A stretch of DNA of 64,000 bases from Cervus elaphus (GCF_910594005.1 NC_057843.1:29857001-29921000), one strand, 5' to 3'; counted from the first letter of the stretch, positions 11,690 through 22,919 are shown. Notes: generated by a model from the sequence alone, not told the origin. A program made the numbers and translations.

Positions 11690-12567
11690 TTTGAAAATAA
11701 TTTGGACCAAAATTATGTATATATCTTGGGGGAAAAAAAAAAGAGCTAACCACATTTGCCTTTAACTGTACATATCAGCTTTTTCTGAAAAGTATGAAGG
11801 TTAAACATACCCAAGACATTTATTACTAGAACTGTTTTTCCTATCTTAATAAACTTTGGGGGAAGAAAATTCCTTCAACATAACCTCATTTTGGATATTT
11901 TCAACAGATAGTTTGGACAAGTACCATGTGTATGCATCTATTCAAGACTATTGAGCTAAAATGTTATTATTATTATTTTATTATTGAAATTGCATGTTAG
12001 TCAAAGTGTACAAAAAAATAAGGACATATGCTTAGTTAATATTGGGTGGCTATTATCTAAACACAGTGAGATAGACACCATACTAGATTCTATGAATACA
12101 AAGAATGCTTCCCGTTGTGGTAGGAAAGATATATGTACAGAAAACACATATGCTGAAGCATGCTGTCACAGAGAAGGAACCACTAAGTATAAGCATTCAT
12201 TTCTCCCCTGGGCAGTGTGGTAGAAGATGCTGAGGCAGTAAGGATGGGAAGATTTCAGAAAATTGTGTCTTGCTGTAGGTCTCGAGTCATATGAGAATTT
12301 TATCAGCGTAACAAAGGGTGGAATTCTGAGAAATTTCCAAACTGAAGCAGCAGCATGATCAAAGCATGAAAATATTAATGTAACTATAGGAGGCCTGTAG
12401 AAACTGTCCGGCTGTTGCAATTGCATTAGCAGGTTGTGGAGTGTAGTATTAGGGTGCAGGGCTTGAAGGGAGCCTGGGGGTTCAGTGTAGGTGTTCAGTT
12501 AATATCTGTTGACTTGCCTAGCATTTTGTGAGTTTCTAACAACTTTCTACCATTGTTTTGTGTTGAA
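11690..12567. other. Unique sequence, no gene seen
   Basis: No recognisable repeat or exon. The small ORFs here have no family resemblance I can name. Confidence 0.5.
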
Positions 12568-12578
12568 TGAAGTCATCT

Positions 12579-12788
12579 ATTCATGCTAAGTCGCTTCAAT
12601 CATGTCCAGCTCTTTGTGACACAGTGGACTGCAGTCCACCAGGCTCCTCTGTCCATGGGATTCTCCAGGCAAGTCTATTGGAGTGAGTTGCCATGCCCTT
12701 CTCCAGGGGATCTTCCCAAACCAGGGATTGAACCCAGGTCTCCCACATTGCAGGCAGATTCTTTACTGTCTGAGCCACCAGGGAAGCC
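12579..12788 (-). repeat. Bov-tA SINE, antisense, with exact target-site duplication
   Basis: The element runs from 'attcatgctaagtcgcttca' to 'gccaccagggaagcc'. The 11-mer 'tgaagtcatct' flanks it exactly at 12568-12578 and 12789-12799, which marks a fairly recent insertion. Confidence 0.97.
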
Positions 12789-12799
12789 TGAAGTCATCT

Positions 12800-13455
12800 T
12801 CACTGGCACTTGGAAAGGGTCCTGTGCTTTCTGACTGGTCTCTTGGGCCTCCTTTCATCTCCCAGTCTTCGTGGCGAATTCTTGGTCCTGCACCTTTGGC
12901 GTTAACTCAGGTGACGAATTTTTTTTCCGATAAAGTTCTGCTGTGATTCTTGACAAGTGGCACTTTAGAACGGCTATGGCAGCTGCCTGGCCTGTCTCCT
13001 GGAGAGCATTTGGGTACATCTGCCCTTGCGATAGAGCCTATCTCCTGCTGGCTTCCATACCGACTGCAAAAGAACCATAAATTACAGTCATTATATGAGT
13101 ATGCAGTAAGTCTTAAGTTTGTAACTAAACAGCATCTACAAAGGTGATTTGAAGTAGGTAGAACAGAAAAGCACATTATTTGTGCTGTGAATTTTCAATC
13201 GAGCAAAAAAAATTGGTCAAGAACCATCAGAGGTTGTGTAACACATATAACATGCTACTCATACACATTTTATAACCTAAAGAACTCTTGAGGGGAAATG
13301 TTCCAAGACCTCTCCCTGCGTGATTGGGACTTTTCTTGTTATGGCTGAAATCTGCTCCAATTAGATTTGGTTACATAAAATAGACACATAGCTATTATAT
13401 AGTATTTCCGATGCCCTAGCCATATGGGCTGCTTAACATTTAATTTTTATAATAA
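12800..13455. other. Unique sequence, no gene seen
   Basis: No repeat recognised. The ORFs at 12907-13176 (minus) and 12950-13147 (plus) overlap on opposite strands and show no family features. Confidence 0.45.
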
Positions 13456-13463
13456 TGAAGTAG

Positions 13464-13800
13464 TGCCTTAGTCCACTGGGGCTACTATAACAAAATACCA
13501 CAGCTTATAAATTTATACCACAACAAAAATTTATTTCTTACAGTTCTAGAGGCTAGGAAGTCCATGATAAAATTGTCAGCATCCTCAAGTTCTGGTGAAG
13601 GCCCTCTTCCTGATTCCTACTCAGCACCTTCTCACTGTGTCCTTGCTGAAGGAATGAGGAAGCTTTGTGTTATCTCTTTCATAAGGGCACTAATCCCATT
13701 CAAGGGCTTCATTCTCATGACCTTATCACCTTCCAAAGACCTCACCTCCTAACACCATTATATTGGGCATGAGGATTCCAACATGGGAATTTGGGGGGGG
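13464..13800 (+). repeat. Ancient eutherian repeat copy
   Basis: The order 'ccttagtccactggggctac', 'ataacaaaataccacagctt', 'cttacagttctagaggctag', 'ataagggcactaatcccatt' and 'caacatgggaatttggggg' matches a very common old mammalian repeat in full. It ends in a run of 15 G. Family name not assigned. Confidence 0.75.
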
Positions 13801-13807
13801 GGGGGGG
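13793..13807 (+). repeat. G15 homopolymer
   Basis: Fifteen consecutive G at the 3' end of the old repeat, where the consensus normally has only five to seven. Confidence 0.95.
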
Positions 13808-13844
13808 CGAAACATGCCATAACAAGCAGGTACTATTAATATCC

Positions 13845-13985
13845 TTGCTTTAAGGAGAGGAACTGAGGCAGACAGAGGTTGAATGATTCACTCAAGATTG
13901 CACTGTTAGGAAACAATCGAAGTAGGATTTGAACTTAAGTTGTCTGGTTTGCAGAGCCATTCTGTGCTCTGCATATACTGTAGTA
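13845..13985 (+). repeat. MIR
   Basis: 'ggaactgaggcagacagagg', 'gattgcactgttaggaaaca' and 'ggatttgaacttaagttgtc' are eroded forms of the MIR core and 3' part. Confidence 0.75.
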
Positions 13986-14234
13986 TACCATTTGTGATGA
14001 TAAATTTGATGAAACTGTGATGAAACCAACCTCTTATACATGTGTGACAATGGGTGACAGTTTTGAATATTGGACATTCAAAACAGATGACATACAGTAC
14101 TTCAGAGTGAATAAAGACACCCTCACACCAAATACTTTGAAACTTTGCTGTTCATTTAGTTTATGGAAGGCTGCAAAAGTAGTGATTGTTGGGTCCAGGA
14201 TGCTCTGATTTGAAATCATCTGTGTAGCAAGCAA

Positions 14235-14372
14235 GTTACTTAACTCTTGTGCAAAATGACAGATAAAAGTACCTGTTTCAACTTGTAAGTGTAGGCCTAG
14301 AGAGTACCTGTATAGCTCTTAGGATAGAATCAACACATAGTAAATACTAAATAAAATTAGCTATTAATCATC
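14235..14372 (+). repeat. MIR remnant
   Basis: 'caagttacttaactcttgtg', 'gctcttaggatagaatcaac' and 'acatagtaaatactaaataa' match MIR 3' landmarks at low identity. Confidence 0.5.
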
Positions 14373-14830
14373 CAACCACTCATTCATCCAATAATCTACA
14401 TTACTCTGTTGAAAATTGCAAGATCACAGTATATCTGACATTGAACTTAGACAGTGGAGAACGCAAATAGAGAAAAGAAGTGGGTGTATATATTCTAACA
14501 TGGGTAAAAACTATTTCACTCTGTAGTAAATGTCATGGTGGAGGATTGTCAAAAAACTAGGGGAATAGTGTGGAAAGAGCAATCTGTTCTATATAGAAAA
14601 TTGGGGAGGGTTTTAAAAGGGAGTGACTTAAGAATTAAATCTTGAGGGTTATAGAATTATTCTCCAGAAATAACAGTCTGAGCCACACTATGGAAGTATG
14701 GAAGTGTTCTGTATTCCAGAGGAAGTAGTGAGTGGTTGTTATGGACCAAGTGGTGGTATTATCGCTATATGTGAAAAAGATAAGCAGCTAATTCACTCTA
14801 AGTATCTTTGGTGGCTTCTGGATGCATTTA
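14373..14830. other. Unique sequence
   Basis: Nothing recognisable as gene or repeat. Confidence 0.45.
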
Positions 14831-14834
14831 ATAT

Positions 14835-14960
14835 GCTTTATTTCTCAGAAAAATTTTAGGTTTACAGAAAGATTGAGCAGATAGTGCAGGGAACTCCTCT
14901 ACCCTGTATATGATCTGTTTTCAAAACACTCCAGGCAAATTGCAGACAGCATTCTTGGCT
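14835..14960 (-). repeat. L1ME fragment, antisense
   Basis: 'aattttaggtttacagaaag', 'attgagcagatagtgcaggg' is the standard antisense L1ME 3' string. Confidence 0.6.
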
Positions 14961-16045
14961 AAAATCTAGACTATAAGAGCAGTGTATTTTGGGGGGTGAA
15001 GGGTCCAGAGAAAGGAAGAAGAGAATGAGCGAAATGAGCAAAGAAACAAAATCTAGATCAGATGGCACCAGGCCCCTTTAGGCCCTGCTGAGGAGTTAGG
15101 ACTTAAATCTGAGGAGAGTAGGCAGCCACTGAAACATTTTAGGCCAAGAAGTGATATGTTTTGATTCGTATATTAGAAAAAGAGATTGGTGCAAGTGTGG
15201 ACTGTGGCTTGTAAGTGGAAGAGGGCAAGACTGTAAAAATGAAGTGAGAGAATGTTGAAAAAGCTCAGGCATGAGATGATTAAAGAGGGAGCTGGAGCTG
15301 GAGGGGCCACGCTGGGCCCTTAAGAGAGAATGGTGTTATCTTGGTGGGAGAGAACCATGGGGCTGTTGAGAAAAGGGAGAGACTATATTACATGCTTGAT
15401 AGGAGGCAACACTTTCGTTTTCATAAAACTGGAATGCTGAAGTGTCTCTCTCTGTTTCTCCCTACACACACACCCCCCCACACACATGCATACACCTTTC
15501 TCTCCATCCACTGTGTTCCTGCCTCCCCTTCACTTCTGCCTTAGTCTCCTCTCCTCTCTGGCCAGTTCCCTGATTAAGTCAGCTTCATTATATTGAATGA
15601 CTGTCCCCACTCCAATTCTATAAGACCTGTCTAATCTGATGATCCTCTTCAAGAGTTGCTGTCACATTTCCAAAGGAGAGCTACATGAGTAGTTCACTTC
15701 ATCCTTTCACAACCGGCCGGCCCCAGCCAGCCTACTGACCTCCCCAGTTCACTCATGTCTAGCTGACTGGGGGAAGGGAAGTAGTCAGATGGTGCAGAGC
15801 CTGAGTGCTTTGATGGAAGGACAATGGGAAGGCAGGTACCATAAATATGTCTAGTAAAAATGGACAGCATAAGTGATTGATTAGATGGGAGGGGAAAGGA
15901 CTACAAGGCAAAATATGTTATGTGCCATGAGAGAGAGATAAATAATCTCCATGGAGAGTCCAGGAACAGAGGGGTCAAATCTGGGTGGACTGACCTTCCT
16001 TAAAAGTGTTTCGATGGCCAGCAACTTAGAAGGAGGGCTGCATTT
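14961..16045. other. Unique sequence with a C/CA-rich patch
   Basis: No gene recognised. 15463-15492 is a short CA/C-rich tract. The ORF at 15341-15544 runs through it and has no family features. Confidence 0.45.
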
Positions 16046-16450
16046 GTTTTCTCTTGCTGCCTTAATGAGTTACCACAAGCTTAGTAGCCTAAAACAACAG
16101 AAATATATTTTCTAACACTTCTGAATGTCAGAAGTCCCACAAGAGTCCGTCAGGCTAAAACTAAGGTATCAGCATGGTTGCATTTTTTTTTTTTACTGGA
16201 GTCTCTAAGGGAGACATCCTTTCCCTGTCCTTTCCAGCTTCTAAAGATTACTCCTGTCTTGACCTGTGGACCTCTTTCTCCACCTTCAACGTAACAATCA
16301 TGGGTAGAGTTCTTACCACAGGGCATCACACATCACCCTGACCTTCACTTTTCTTCTTTCTTCCACATCTTAAGACCCCTGTCATGACACTGAGTTGGCC
16401 TGGATAATCTAGCATTATCTCTGTATGTTAAGGCCAGTTGCTTAGTAGTC
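16046..16450 (+). repeat. Ancient eutherian repeat copy
   Basis: 'gttttctcttgctgccttaa', 'gttaccacaagcttagtagc', 'ctaaaacaacagaaatatat' and the later 'ggcctggataatctagc' follow the order of a common old mammalian repeat. Family name not assigned. Confidence 0.55.
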
Positions 16451-16599
16451 TTAATTATGTCTACTGCTTTAATTCCCCTTTGTCATAGAATAGAATACAT
16501 TCAGTTTCTGGGGTTAGGGTGTGGATATCAAGGGGGTACTAGGAGGACTAGTCTCCCTACAAATGGAATAGAGCAGGGCAATGCACAGCTCTTCGCACG

Positions 16600-17448
16600 T
16601 GTTACCGTGAGACCACCTGCTCAAGTGGTTAGAGTCCTGCTTCGCCATTGATCGGCGCTTTCCCCATGTGAGCAACTGTCAGTGAGTGACCAACCGTTAG
16701 AGGAAGTGCTCAGCCATCGCTCCATGCTGCAGTGGCCCCTCCACCAAATGAGCAACTGTCAGTGAGCAACCCTGAGTAGGCATTTCAGCCAACTCTCAGC
16801 GGAGGGGTGGTCAAAGGGGAGAGAGTGAGGGAAGAGGCAGATTCTGGCCTTCTCCCTGGGCCCTCCAGCTCACCTGGCCTTGACCCAGTGGGTGGGCTGG
16901 GGGTTATATTCTGGGTGAACCCAATCCCAGCCCTGGCAACCTAATGGAAGCAGCCTTCTCCCTGGGACGCTGTCTGCAGGACCTGGCCCCAGGGTTTGGG
17001 CAGCCTGAGGAGTCTGAGAGCCGGGTGCTTAGAGGGAGCCTGGTTCCCTCAGCAATGACAGCTGGGCAGGCTCTGGAGACCTAGCCTTGAGAGCTGCCTC
17101 TTCAGCCAGTACCTGTTTATCAAACAGTGAAAACTATGTCTTGGGACCTTTCCCTTTCTTTTCAGAACAGAGAATAACATTTGTTTCAAAGAGATTTACA
17201 AGAACACCTTTACCTGACCATAACCTGACCTCAAGAACAAAGGCTCTAATACCAAGAAGTTTGCAACAACTAACTCCTCCACCACCTTTCCTAGGAAAGG
17301 GCTTTGCTGATAGCTTTTGGGATTTTTAAGGCCAGAGCCATCCACCTCCTTTTATGGCCCTCAGTAAAACTTTCTCTGTTCCAAACGCCGATGTTTTGGT
17401 ATCATTCTACCTCACTGCATCTGGCACCAGACTTATGTTTCCATAGCA
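16600..17448 (+). mobile_element. Probable solitary endogenous-retrovirus LTR
   Basis: The 3' part has the order expected of an LTR: a polyadenylation-signal-like 'cagtaaaactttctctgttc', then 'aaacgccgatgttttggtat', then a short tail ending in CA near 17448. From memory this resembles a bovine ERV LTR (BTLTR-like). The 5' boundary is uncertain; the string from about 16601 begins with TG. No gag, pol or env homology is visible next to it, so a solo LTR is the best reading. The small ORFs within it are not meaningful. Confidence 0.5.
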
Positions 17449-17634
17449 CTACCAGGGAATTCGAGATGGTCGTGAGAAAGGCAGAGACAAGAGGGTAAGG
17501 TCTTCTCCGAGAAGGGTGAGTGGTCTGATTTGGCTGAAACTTAGAATATATGAAGAGAAGTATTAGGGACAGAGATAGAACAGTAGCCTGTATTCACACT
17601 GTTGTCAGTCTTTTTCCAGCTAAACATTTCATTA

Positions 17635-17726
17635 GCTATGTAGTTGCATCTCATTGTGGTTTTAATTTAAATTTTCCTGATGATGTTGAACAATTTTTCA
17701 TGTGCTTATTGACCATCTGTAGTGTG
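17635..17726 (-). repeat. L1 fragment, antisense
   Basis: 'tctcattgtggttttaattt', 'gatgatgttgaacaattttt' and 'catgtgcttattgaccatct' match L1 near the ORF2 end, read in reverse. Confidence 0.65.
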
Positions 17727-17741
17727 TATATATATATATAT

Positions 17742-18016
17742 CAGAGAAGGCAATGGGAACCCACTGCAATACTCTCACCTGGAAAATCCCATGGACGGAG
17801 GAGCCTGGGGGCTACAGTCCATGGGGTCGTGAAAAGTCGGACATGACTGAACGACTTCACTTTCACTTTTCACTTTCATGCATTGGAGAAGGAAATGGCA
17901 ACCCACTCCAGTGTTCTTGCTTGCCGAATCCCAGGGATGGGGGAGCCTGGTGGGCTGCCGTCTATGGGATCACACAGAGTCAGACATGACTGAAGCGACT
18001 TAGCAGCAGCAGCAGC
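17742..18016 (+). repeat. Two-unit Bov-tA SINE inserted in a (TA)n tract
   Basis: Two BovB-derived right-half units lie head to tail: 17742-17860 ('cagagaaggcaatgggaacc' to 'tgaacgactt') and 17881-18016 ('cattggagaaggaaatggca' to 'cttagcagcagcagcagc'), joined by 'cactttcacttttcactttc'. TA repeats flank both sides, so the target was probably the microsatellite itself. Confidence 0.93.
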
Positions 18017-18410
18017 AAATATATATATATACATATATATGTATATATATATACTTTGTAAAGTGTTAGGGTCACATTTTGAGGGCTATGTATTTTGGAA
18101 GGTTTTAAACATTATATAACAGGGGATGACATTTGCTTTTATAAATAATAGCTGTGGGGACTCACTGTAAGATTTTAAAGAAAGGGTATAAGATAATATA
18201 ATTTAAATAGCCAAATTTAAATTTTCAATAAAAATTTAGATATATGATATATAAATTTTAATTAAAAAATATATAAACAAAATTTATATATAATATATTT
18301 ATATAAATATGTTTACATTAAAACAATATAATGTAAATGTTATATGTTATCATATTATTTTTAATTAAAATTTTGTGTGTATATATATATATACACACAT
18401 ATATATGACT
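18017..18410. repeat. AT-rich tract with (TA)n/(TG)n blocks
   Basis: 18017-18054 is nearly pure TA and self-complementary; 18220-18400 is over 80 percent A+T, with a TA/CA block at 18378-18408. Confidence 0.85.
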
Positions 18411-18414
18411 GCCA

Positions 18415-18925
18415 ACAAAGGTCTATGTAGTCAAAGCTATGGTTTTTCCAGTCATGTGCAGTTGTGAGAGTTGAACCATAAAGAAGGCTGAGCACCGAAG
18501 AATTGATGCTTTTGAGTTTTTGTGCTGGAGAAACTCTTAAGAGTCCCTTGGACATCAAGGAGATCAAACCAGTCAATCCTCAAGGAAATCAACCCTAAAT
18601 TCTCATTGGAAGGACTGATGCTGAAGCTGCGGGCATGCATGAAACAAGTAAGTCACTTCAGTTTTGTCTGACTCTTTGTGAAACTAAAACTTCAATACTT
18701 TGACCACCTGATGCAAAGAGCCAACTCATTGGAGAAGACCGATGCTGGGAAAGATTGAAGGTAAAAGAAGAAGGGAGCGGCAGAGGATAAGATGGTTAGA
18801 TACTGTCACCAATTTCAATGGACACGAATCTGAGCAAACTGTGGGACATAATGAAGGACAGGGGAGCCTGGCATGCTGCAGTCTGTGCCGTTGCAAAGAG
18901 TCAGACGCGACTGAACAACAACATA
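18415..18925 (+). repeat. BovB 3' end with a small internal insert
   Basis: Plus-strand BovB 3' sequence with 'agctatggtttttccagtca', 'aattgatgcttttgag', 'aagagtcccttggac', 'ggaaggactgatgctgaagc' and the end 'gtcagacgcgactgaacaac'. At about 18628-18688 an extra ~50 bases interrupt the usual order; part of it ('aagtcacttcagttttgtct', 'gactctttgtga') is an antisense Bov-tA scrap. Confidence 0.9.
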
Positions 18926-19735
18926 CGTGACTGGAACATGTAGAATTGGATGAAGTCAATTTAGACAAAAGGCTCTTGAAATAGTCCATGCCAGAAAGAA
19001 ATAGAATGTAAGCTAGAAATGTGACTATGGAAGAATCCCCAAGAAAATCAAAATTATTATGTGGGGTGGCCATAGATTAGTGTGTGCTACTGTGTGCTTA
19101 ACTTGCCTTGGTTAATTCAAGATATTATGAAAATATTTTTAAATCTTTGAAGACGATAGTCCCTGAGCTGCAGTTTTATCTTTGGAGGTAATTGTTGGAT
19201 CATGCATACTGCCAGGGCACCTTAGTGGGGAGGTAATGTGAAGAGATGACCTCACCCAGGGCCCTGGGAGTTGAATGGACCATTGCAGAGGGACCTAACT
19301 GAGGTTATCAAAATTAAGAAAGAGAAGTCAAGCCATAAAGCTGTGCTGAAGTGATATGAGACCAAAAGGGGCCTGAAGAAGCAACAAGCAGAGTGAGGGG
19401 AGCTGGTTTGGGTAATTCTGGGGGTGATGTGTGGCAGTTCATTTATACACTCATAGTGTGTGTTTGCCGGGGGCCTTAAAAAGACCCGAATGAGGGGACC
19501 ATGATGTAGGTTGGTGGTGTACTGCCGGGAGGTTTTTTTAGTTCATGGCCAGATTGAGCACTGTGTGAACTTTCTCCATGGTGTAGATTCCATTGTACTG
19601 ATGCCTTCAGATAAAGCAATAGCCATCTATCTCTGCACTCCTCCTTCACTACTGTGGGTCCCCAAATGCGTTTTACTAACATCCTGTATTTGTAGGGAAG
19701 AGTGTAATTACTTAATCTCAGCTTCCTTCCTGGAG
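18926..19735. other. Unique sequence, no gene seen
   Basis: No repeat recognised. The plus-strand open frame 19511-19957 begins with GTG, not ATG, and shows no known domain. Confidence 0.45.
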
Positions 19736-19744
19736 GGTACTGTC

Positions 19745-19860
19745 ACGTTTTTCTGCAGAGAGGCCGTCACACAGCTGAGGTTGAGGGCCTTGCCCAGGGT
19801 CACACTGTGCGACAAGGTGAGAATAGGGCTCGCATTTATTGTGTGTGCCCACTCTCGGTT
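19745..19860 (+). repeat. MIR remnant
   Basis: 'gaggccgtcacacagctgag', 'gggccttgcccagggtcaca' is the MIR core at low divergence; flanks are weaker. Confidence 0.55.
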
Positions 19861-20159
19861 TGGTTCACTGGTTTACTCTGCTTGTAATCATGGCAGTCTT
19901 TGGAAACACAATCGAGAAAATATGAGGCCAGCCAGTAGCCAGAGAATTCAGAGGTGACTACTAATCTCTTCTCAGTATGTCTCTTAGAAGTAGCATCATG
20001 TAGTAGAGAGAGGTGGACCTCGCTGTCTCCTGGACCAAAGATTAAAACTCATAAACTGCTTTAGGCATACAATCACCCCTACTTCCATTTCTTGTATTTT
20101 TCAAATTTGTGTGTGTATGCTTTCGCTGCCCTTTTGGGGAAATGGCCGCTCTTGCATTG

Positions 20160-20181
20160 CCCCCCACCCCCACCCCCGCCC
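20160..20181 (-). repeat. C-rich tract, G-quadruplex motif on the minus strand
   Basis: Four runs of C (6, 5, 5 and 3 bases) separated by single bases. The minus strand therefore has four G runs of at least three with one-base loops, the strongest form of the G4 rule. Confidence 0.85.
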
Positions 20182-20184
20182 TGT

Positions 20185-20432
20185 GAGTGTGAAAACTAGT
20201 ACAACTTGCCTTGAGGGCAATTTGGCAGTACTGTTGAAATGCCTTTAAAATGAAATCTGACTGTCTAAAGTTTTGTGTATGAATATGTGCACCCAAGTAC
20301 CATCCTTAATAGCAGAATTGAAAAACAAATGTCCAACAACAGTTGAATGGTTAAATGAGATTTGGTTGAAACTGCAGAATCGAACTCTATGCAGCCATTT
20401 AAAAATGATGATGCAGAATAGGAATTGGCATA
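20185..20432 (+). repeat. L1M ORF2 fragment
   Basis: 'gggcaatttggcagtactgt', 'atgtgcacccaagtaccatc', 'caacaacagttgaatggtta' and 'actctatgcagccatttaaa' match L1 ORF2 3' sequence at high divergence. Confidence 0.6.
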
Positions 20433-20434
20433 CT

Positions 20435-20641
20435 TCAATCCACTGGCCAACTTAGCCCACTGCCTATATTTATAAATAAAGTTTGAAGGGAGCAGAGCCA
20501 TACCTGTTCATTTATGTATCATCAGTGGCTGCTTTTTGGGCCACAGAGGCCAATTTGATTAGTGACAGAGACCATAATACTATCTTTTATGTCCCTTAAC
20601 ATCCTTTTACTATTTATTAAAGTTCTTTTTCTGCCCCTGGG
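20435..20641 (+). repeat. Ancient repeat, same family as 2036-2345
   Basis: 'cactgcctatatttataaat', 'aaagtttgaagggagcagag', 'cagtggctgctttttgg' and 'agtgacagagaccataatac' follow the same consensus order as the first copy. Confidence 0.55.
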
Positions 20642-20657
20642 CTGCCATGACATTTTT

Positions 20658-20819
20658 TTTTAATTATGTATTTTTATTATTTGGCTGCACCAGGTCTTAG
20701 TTGCAGTATGTGAACGCTTAGATGAGGTTTGTGGTATCTACTTCCTCAACCAGTGATTGAACCCAGGTCCCCTGCATTGAAAGCATGGGGTCTTAGCCAC
20801 TGGATCACCAAGGAAGATC
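20658..20819 (-). repeat. CHR-type cetartiodactyl SINE, antisense, with 16-bp TSD
   Basis: 'ttatttggctgcaccaggtc', 'ttgaacccaggtcccctgca' and 'gtcttagccactggatcacc' match the antisense CHR SINE (consensus 'tcttaaccactggaccgcc'). The 16-mer 'ctgccatgacattttt' flanks it exactly at 20642-20657 and 20820-20835. Confidence 0.85.
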
Positions 20820-20835
20820 CTGCCATGACATTTTT

Positions 20836-22140
20836 GATCACTAGCAAGGCAAAATCTTATAGCAATTTTGGGTTGCAAGGCACTGTATTTACTAAAAACC
20901 AAGAAGATCCTGTCTGAGATATAAATCAATACTTCAATCTTAACCATAGGAATTCTCCATCCTTCATTCAGCTAGACAGCTAGGAACAACTTTGGTTGGG
21001 CTGCCTACAACCAATATTGGGAAGTCTAGCCTTTCTTTCCTCTTTCCTTGCTCTTGATTTACACCCTCTTTTCTCTATTTTGTTCACCTTGAGAAGGCTG
21101 GGGGGAAAAAGGTACAGAAGACAGAGAGGATGAAAAATAAGGACAGAGACCTTCTTACATAGCTAGTGCTTTTATAAGATAAGCCCCACCATCTCTGGAA
21201 GGGGCTCACTCTCTGTTGGGTACTTACAAGATTTGTATCTTTGCAGAAGCCACATTTGATTGGACATCCATGATGTATCCAGCCTATTATTCTTCACTTT
21301 CTATACCCCTGGCTTTTGCCATGGTCTTCCATGTCAGTGATCTCTATCAGGGTCCCAGGTTGTCCCCTTGGGTAGGTTTTTAAGTGTTTCAAGTTTGGCT
21401 GAATCCCCAGGGTGTCTCATGTTAAATATCCATGCATATTTCAGCTGACACACTCTGGGCATGCAGCTGACCCCAGTGAGGCAATACGTCTTTTTGCTTC
21501 ACTAGTTGAACAGCTGGATGACTCATCTCTGCCTTCTAGATTACCCAGGTGGATGTCAGACATTGGTACACTCTATTTACCAATCTCTTGCATAAGCACA
21601 GGGAGACCTGAAGGTTCCTTGAAAACCTTTCTCATAAGACTTCTTCACCCTCTTTATGAAGGACAGTGAGATGGTGACCCCAAATCAGTCCTCCTGGAAA
21701 AATCTCCAACTGCCCATTTTTTTGTACATAGATGAGTCATCCAAATAAGTCTCCTCCAGTGGCAATTCTCTCTCTTAACAGTTCAGTAAGTGATTTTTGT
21801 TTCCTCCCATCTGTATTTTTAATGGACATATATTATATAAAAAATAAGAAAAATACTTGAAAGTTTCTGTTTCAGTTTTTAAATGTGCTGCTCTTTGAAT
21901 CTTTGATTGTCTTTTATTGTCAGTGTTCACATCTATACAGTGGGCTAGAAAGCATAGCATCATTACTAGGGATGTAATAATGATTGGTGTATTTAGCTTA
22001 AAAGTCAGGCAAGACCAACTGAACATAGAAAGTTTAATTCAGAAGAATGGGGTCTTTCTTTCCTACATTTCTTATAACTCAGAGTTATTTTTTATTGCTG
22101 GTGAATAGAAGAGTCAACTTTCACTGAGAAAATCATATAT
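20836..22140. other. Unique sequence, no gene seen
   Basis: No repeat family or convincing exon. The short ORFs (for example 21412-21669 plus, 21775-22026 minus) have no recognisable features. Confidence 0.45.
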
Positions 22141-22680
22141 CCTTCTAACTTTCTGCTTGCCTCAAACTCAAGCTAATTAACCAAACAGCACCTTTAGCAA
22201 AGAAAAGCTGACGCAAGAAACTGGACAGAGTCTGTGCTTCACGTAATCTGAGGAGAGAGCAGTAAGTAAGGTGCTCTGCACAGCTCAATAATTTGCACCC
22301 CAGGAAAGCGATACTTCCAAGGGCAGGCAATATGTCTGCAGCATCCTCCTGGAGGAAGGAGGGCCAGCAGCTCATCTTTATGGCTTGAGGCTTGAAAGCT
22401 GCTTAACTGGGCGGAACGCCACCTCCTTGCCATCAAATCTGTCCACCTGGCAGTGAATCTCAATGAGACAGCTGACTGGCTCAGCAGACAAGTTGCCTTG
22501 CCAAGGGGATGAGAACTTCACCAGAAGGTCTTTCAGGAAATCTGTTTAGGATGTGGGGGATGAAGAGGAAGAGAAGGAGCAATTCATCCCCTGAACGAGG
22601 CAAATGAGGAGTTGCTGTTTCTCGGTCGCACAAACCGTTTTCCAGTTTTTCTGTACCCTTAGCTCATTAAACCCTAAATT
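22141..22680. promoter_or_regulatory. Repeat-free block, possible conserved noncoding element
   Basis: Mixed composition without any repeat match, in a long SINE-free stretch. It holds homeodomain-type 'ctaattaacc' (22172-22181), E-box 'cacctggc' near 22444 and 'cagctgac' near 22469. Overlapping ORFs on the minus strand in two frames argue against a real exon. Regulatory role is a guess from composition. Confidence 0.22.
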
Positions 22681-22919
22681 CCACGAGTCTGATTTTAGAT
22701 TCTGATATTAAATCACCCATGAATCAAGAGCCCTTTGTGAATAAGTTGTGGAAGTTAATTCAAATAATTTTTTTAAAATATATAGATTTTTTTTTTCATT
22801 TGAAAAGGACCAATAGAAACAATAATGTTACCAAGAGGGTGTATTATTAGTTTTACAAATGTATAGCTTTAAAATGCCTTGATGGTTACTTTTCACCAAA
22901 GATGTAGAATCATAAACCT

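Noticed and set aside
13564..13752. 62-codon ORF
   Set aside because: Entirely inside an ancient interspersed repeat.
19511..19957. 148-codon plus-strand ORF in low-repeat DNA
   Set aside because: First codon is GTG, no recognisable domain, and its second half runs through a MIR remnant.
20658..20819. Possible tRNA gene
   Set aside because: It has tRNA-like boxes but no complete cloverleaf, and matches an antisense CHR SINE with a target duplication.
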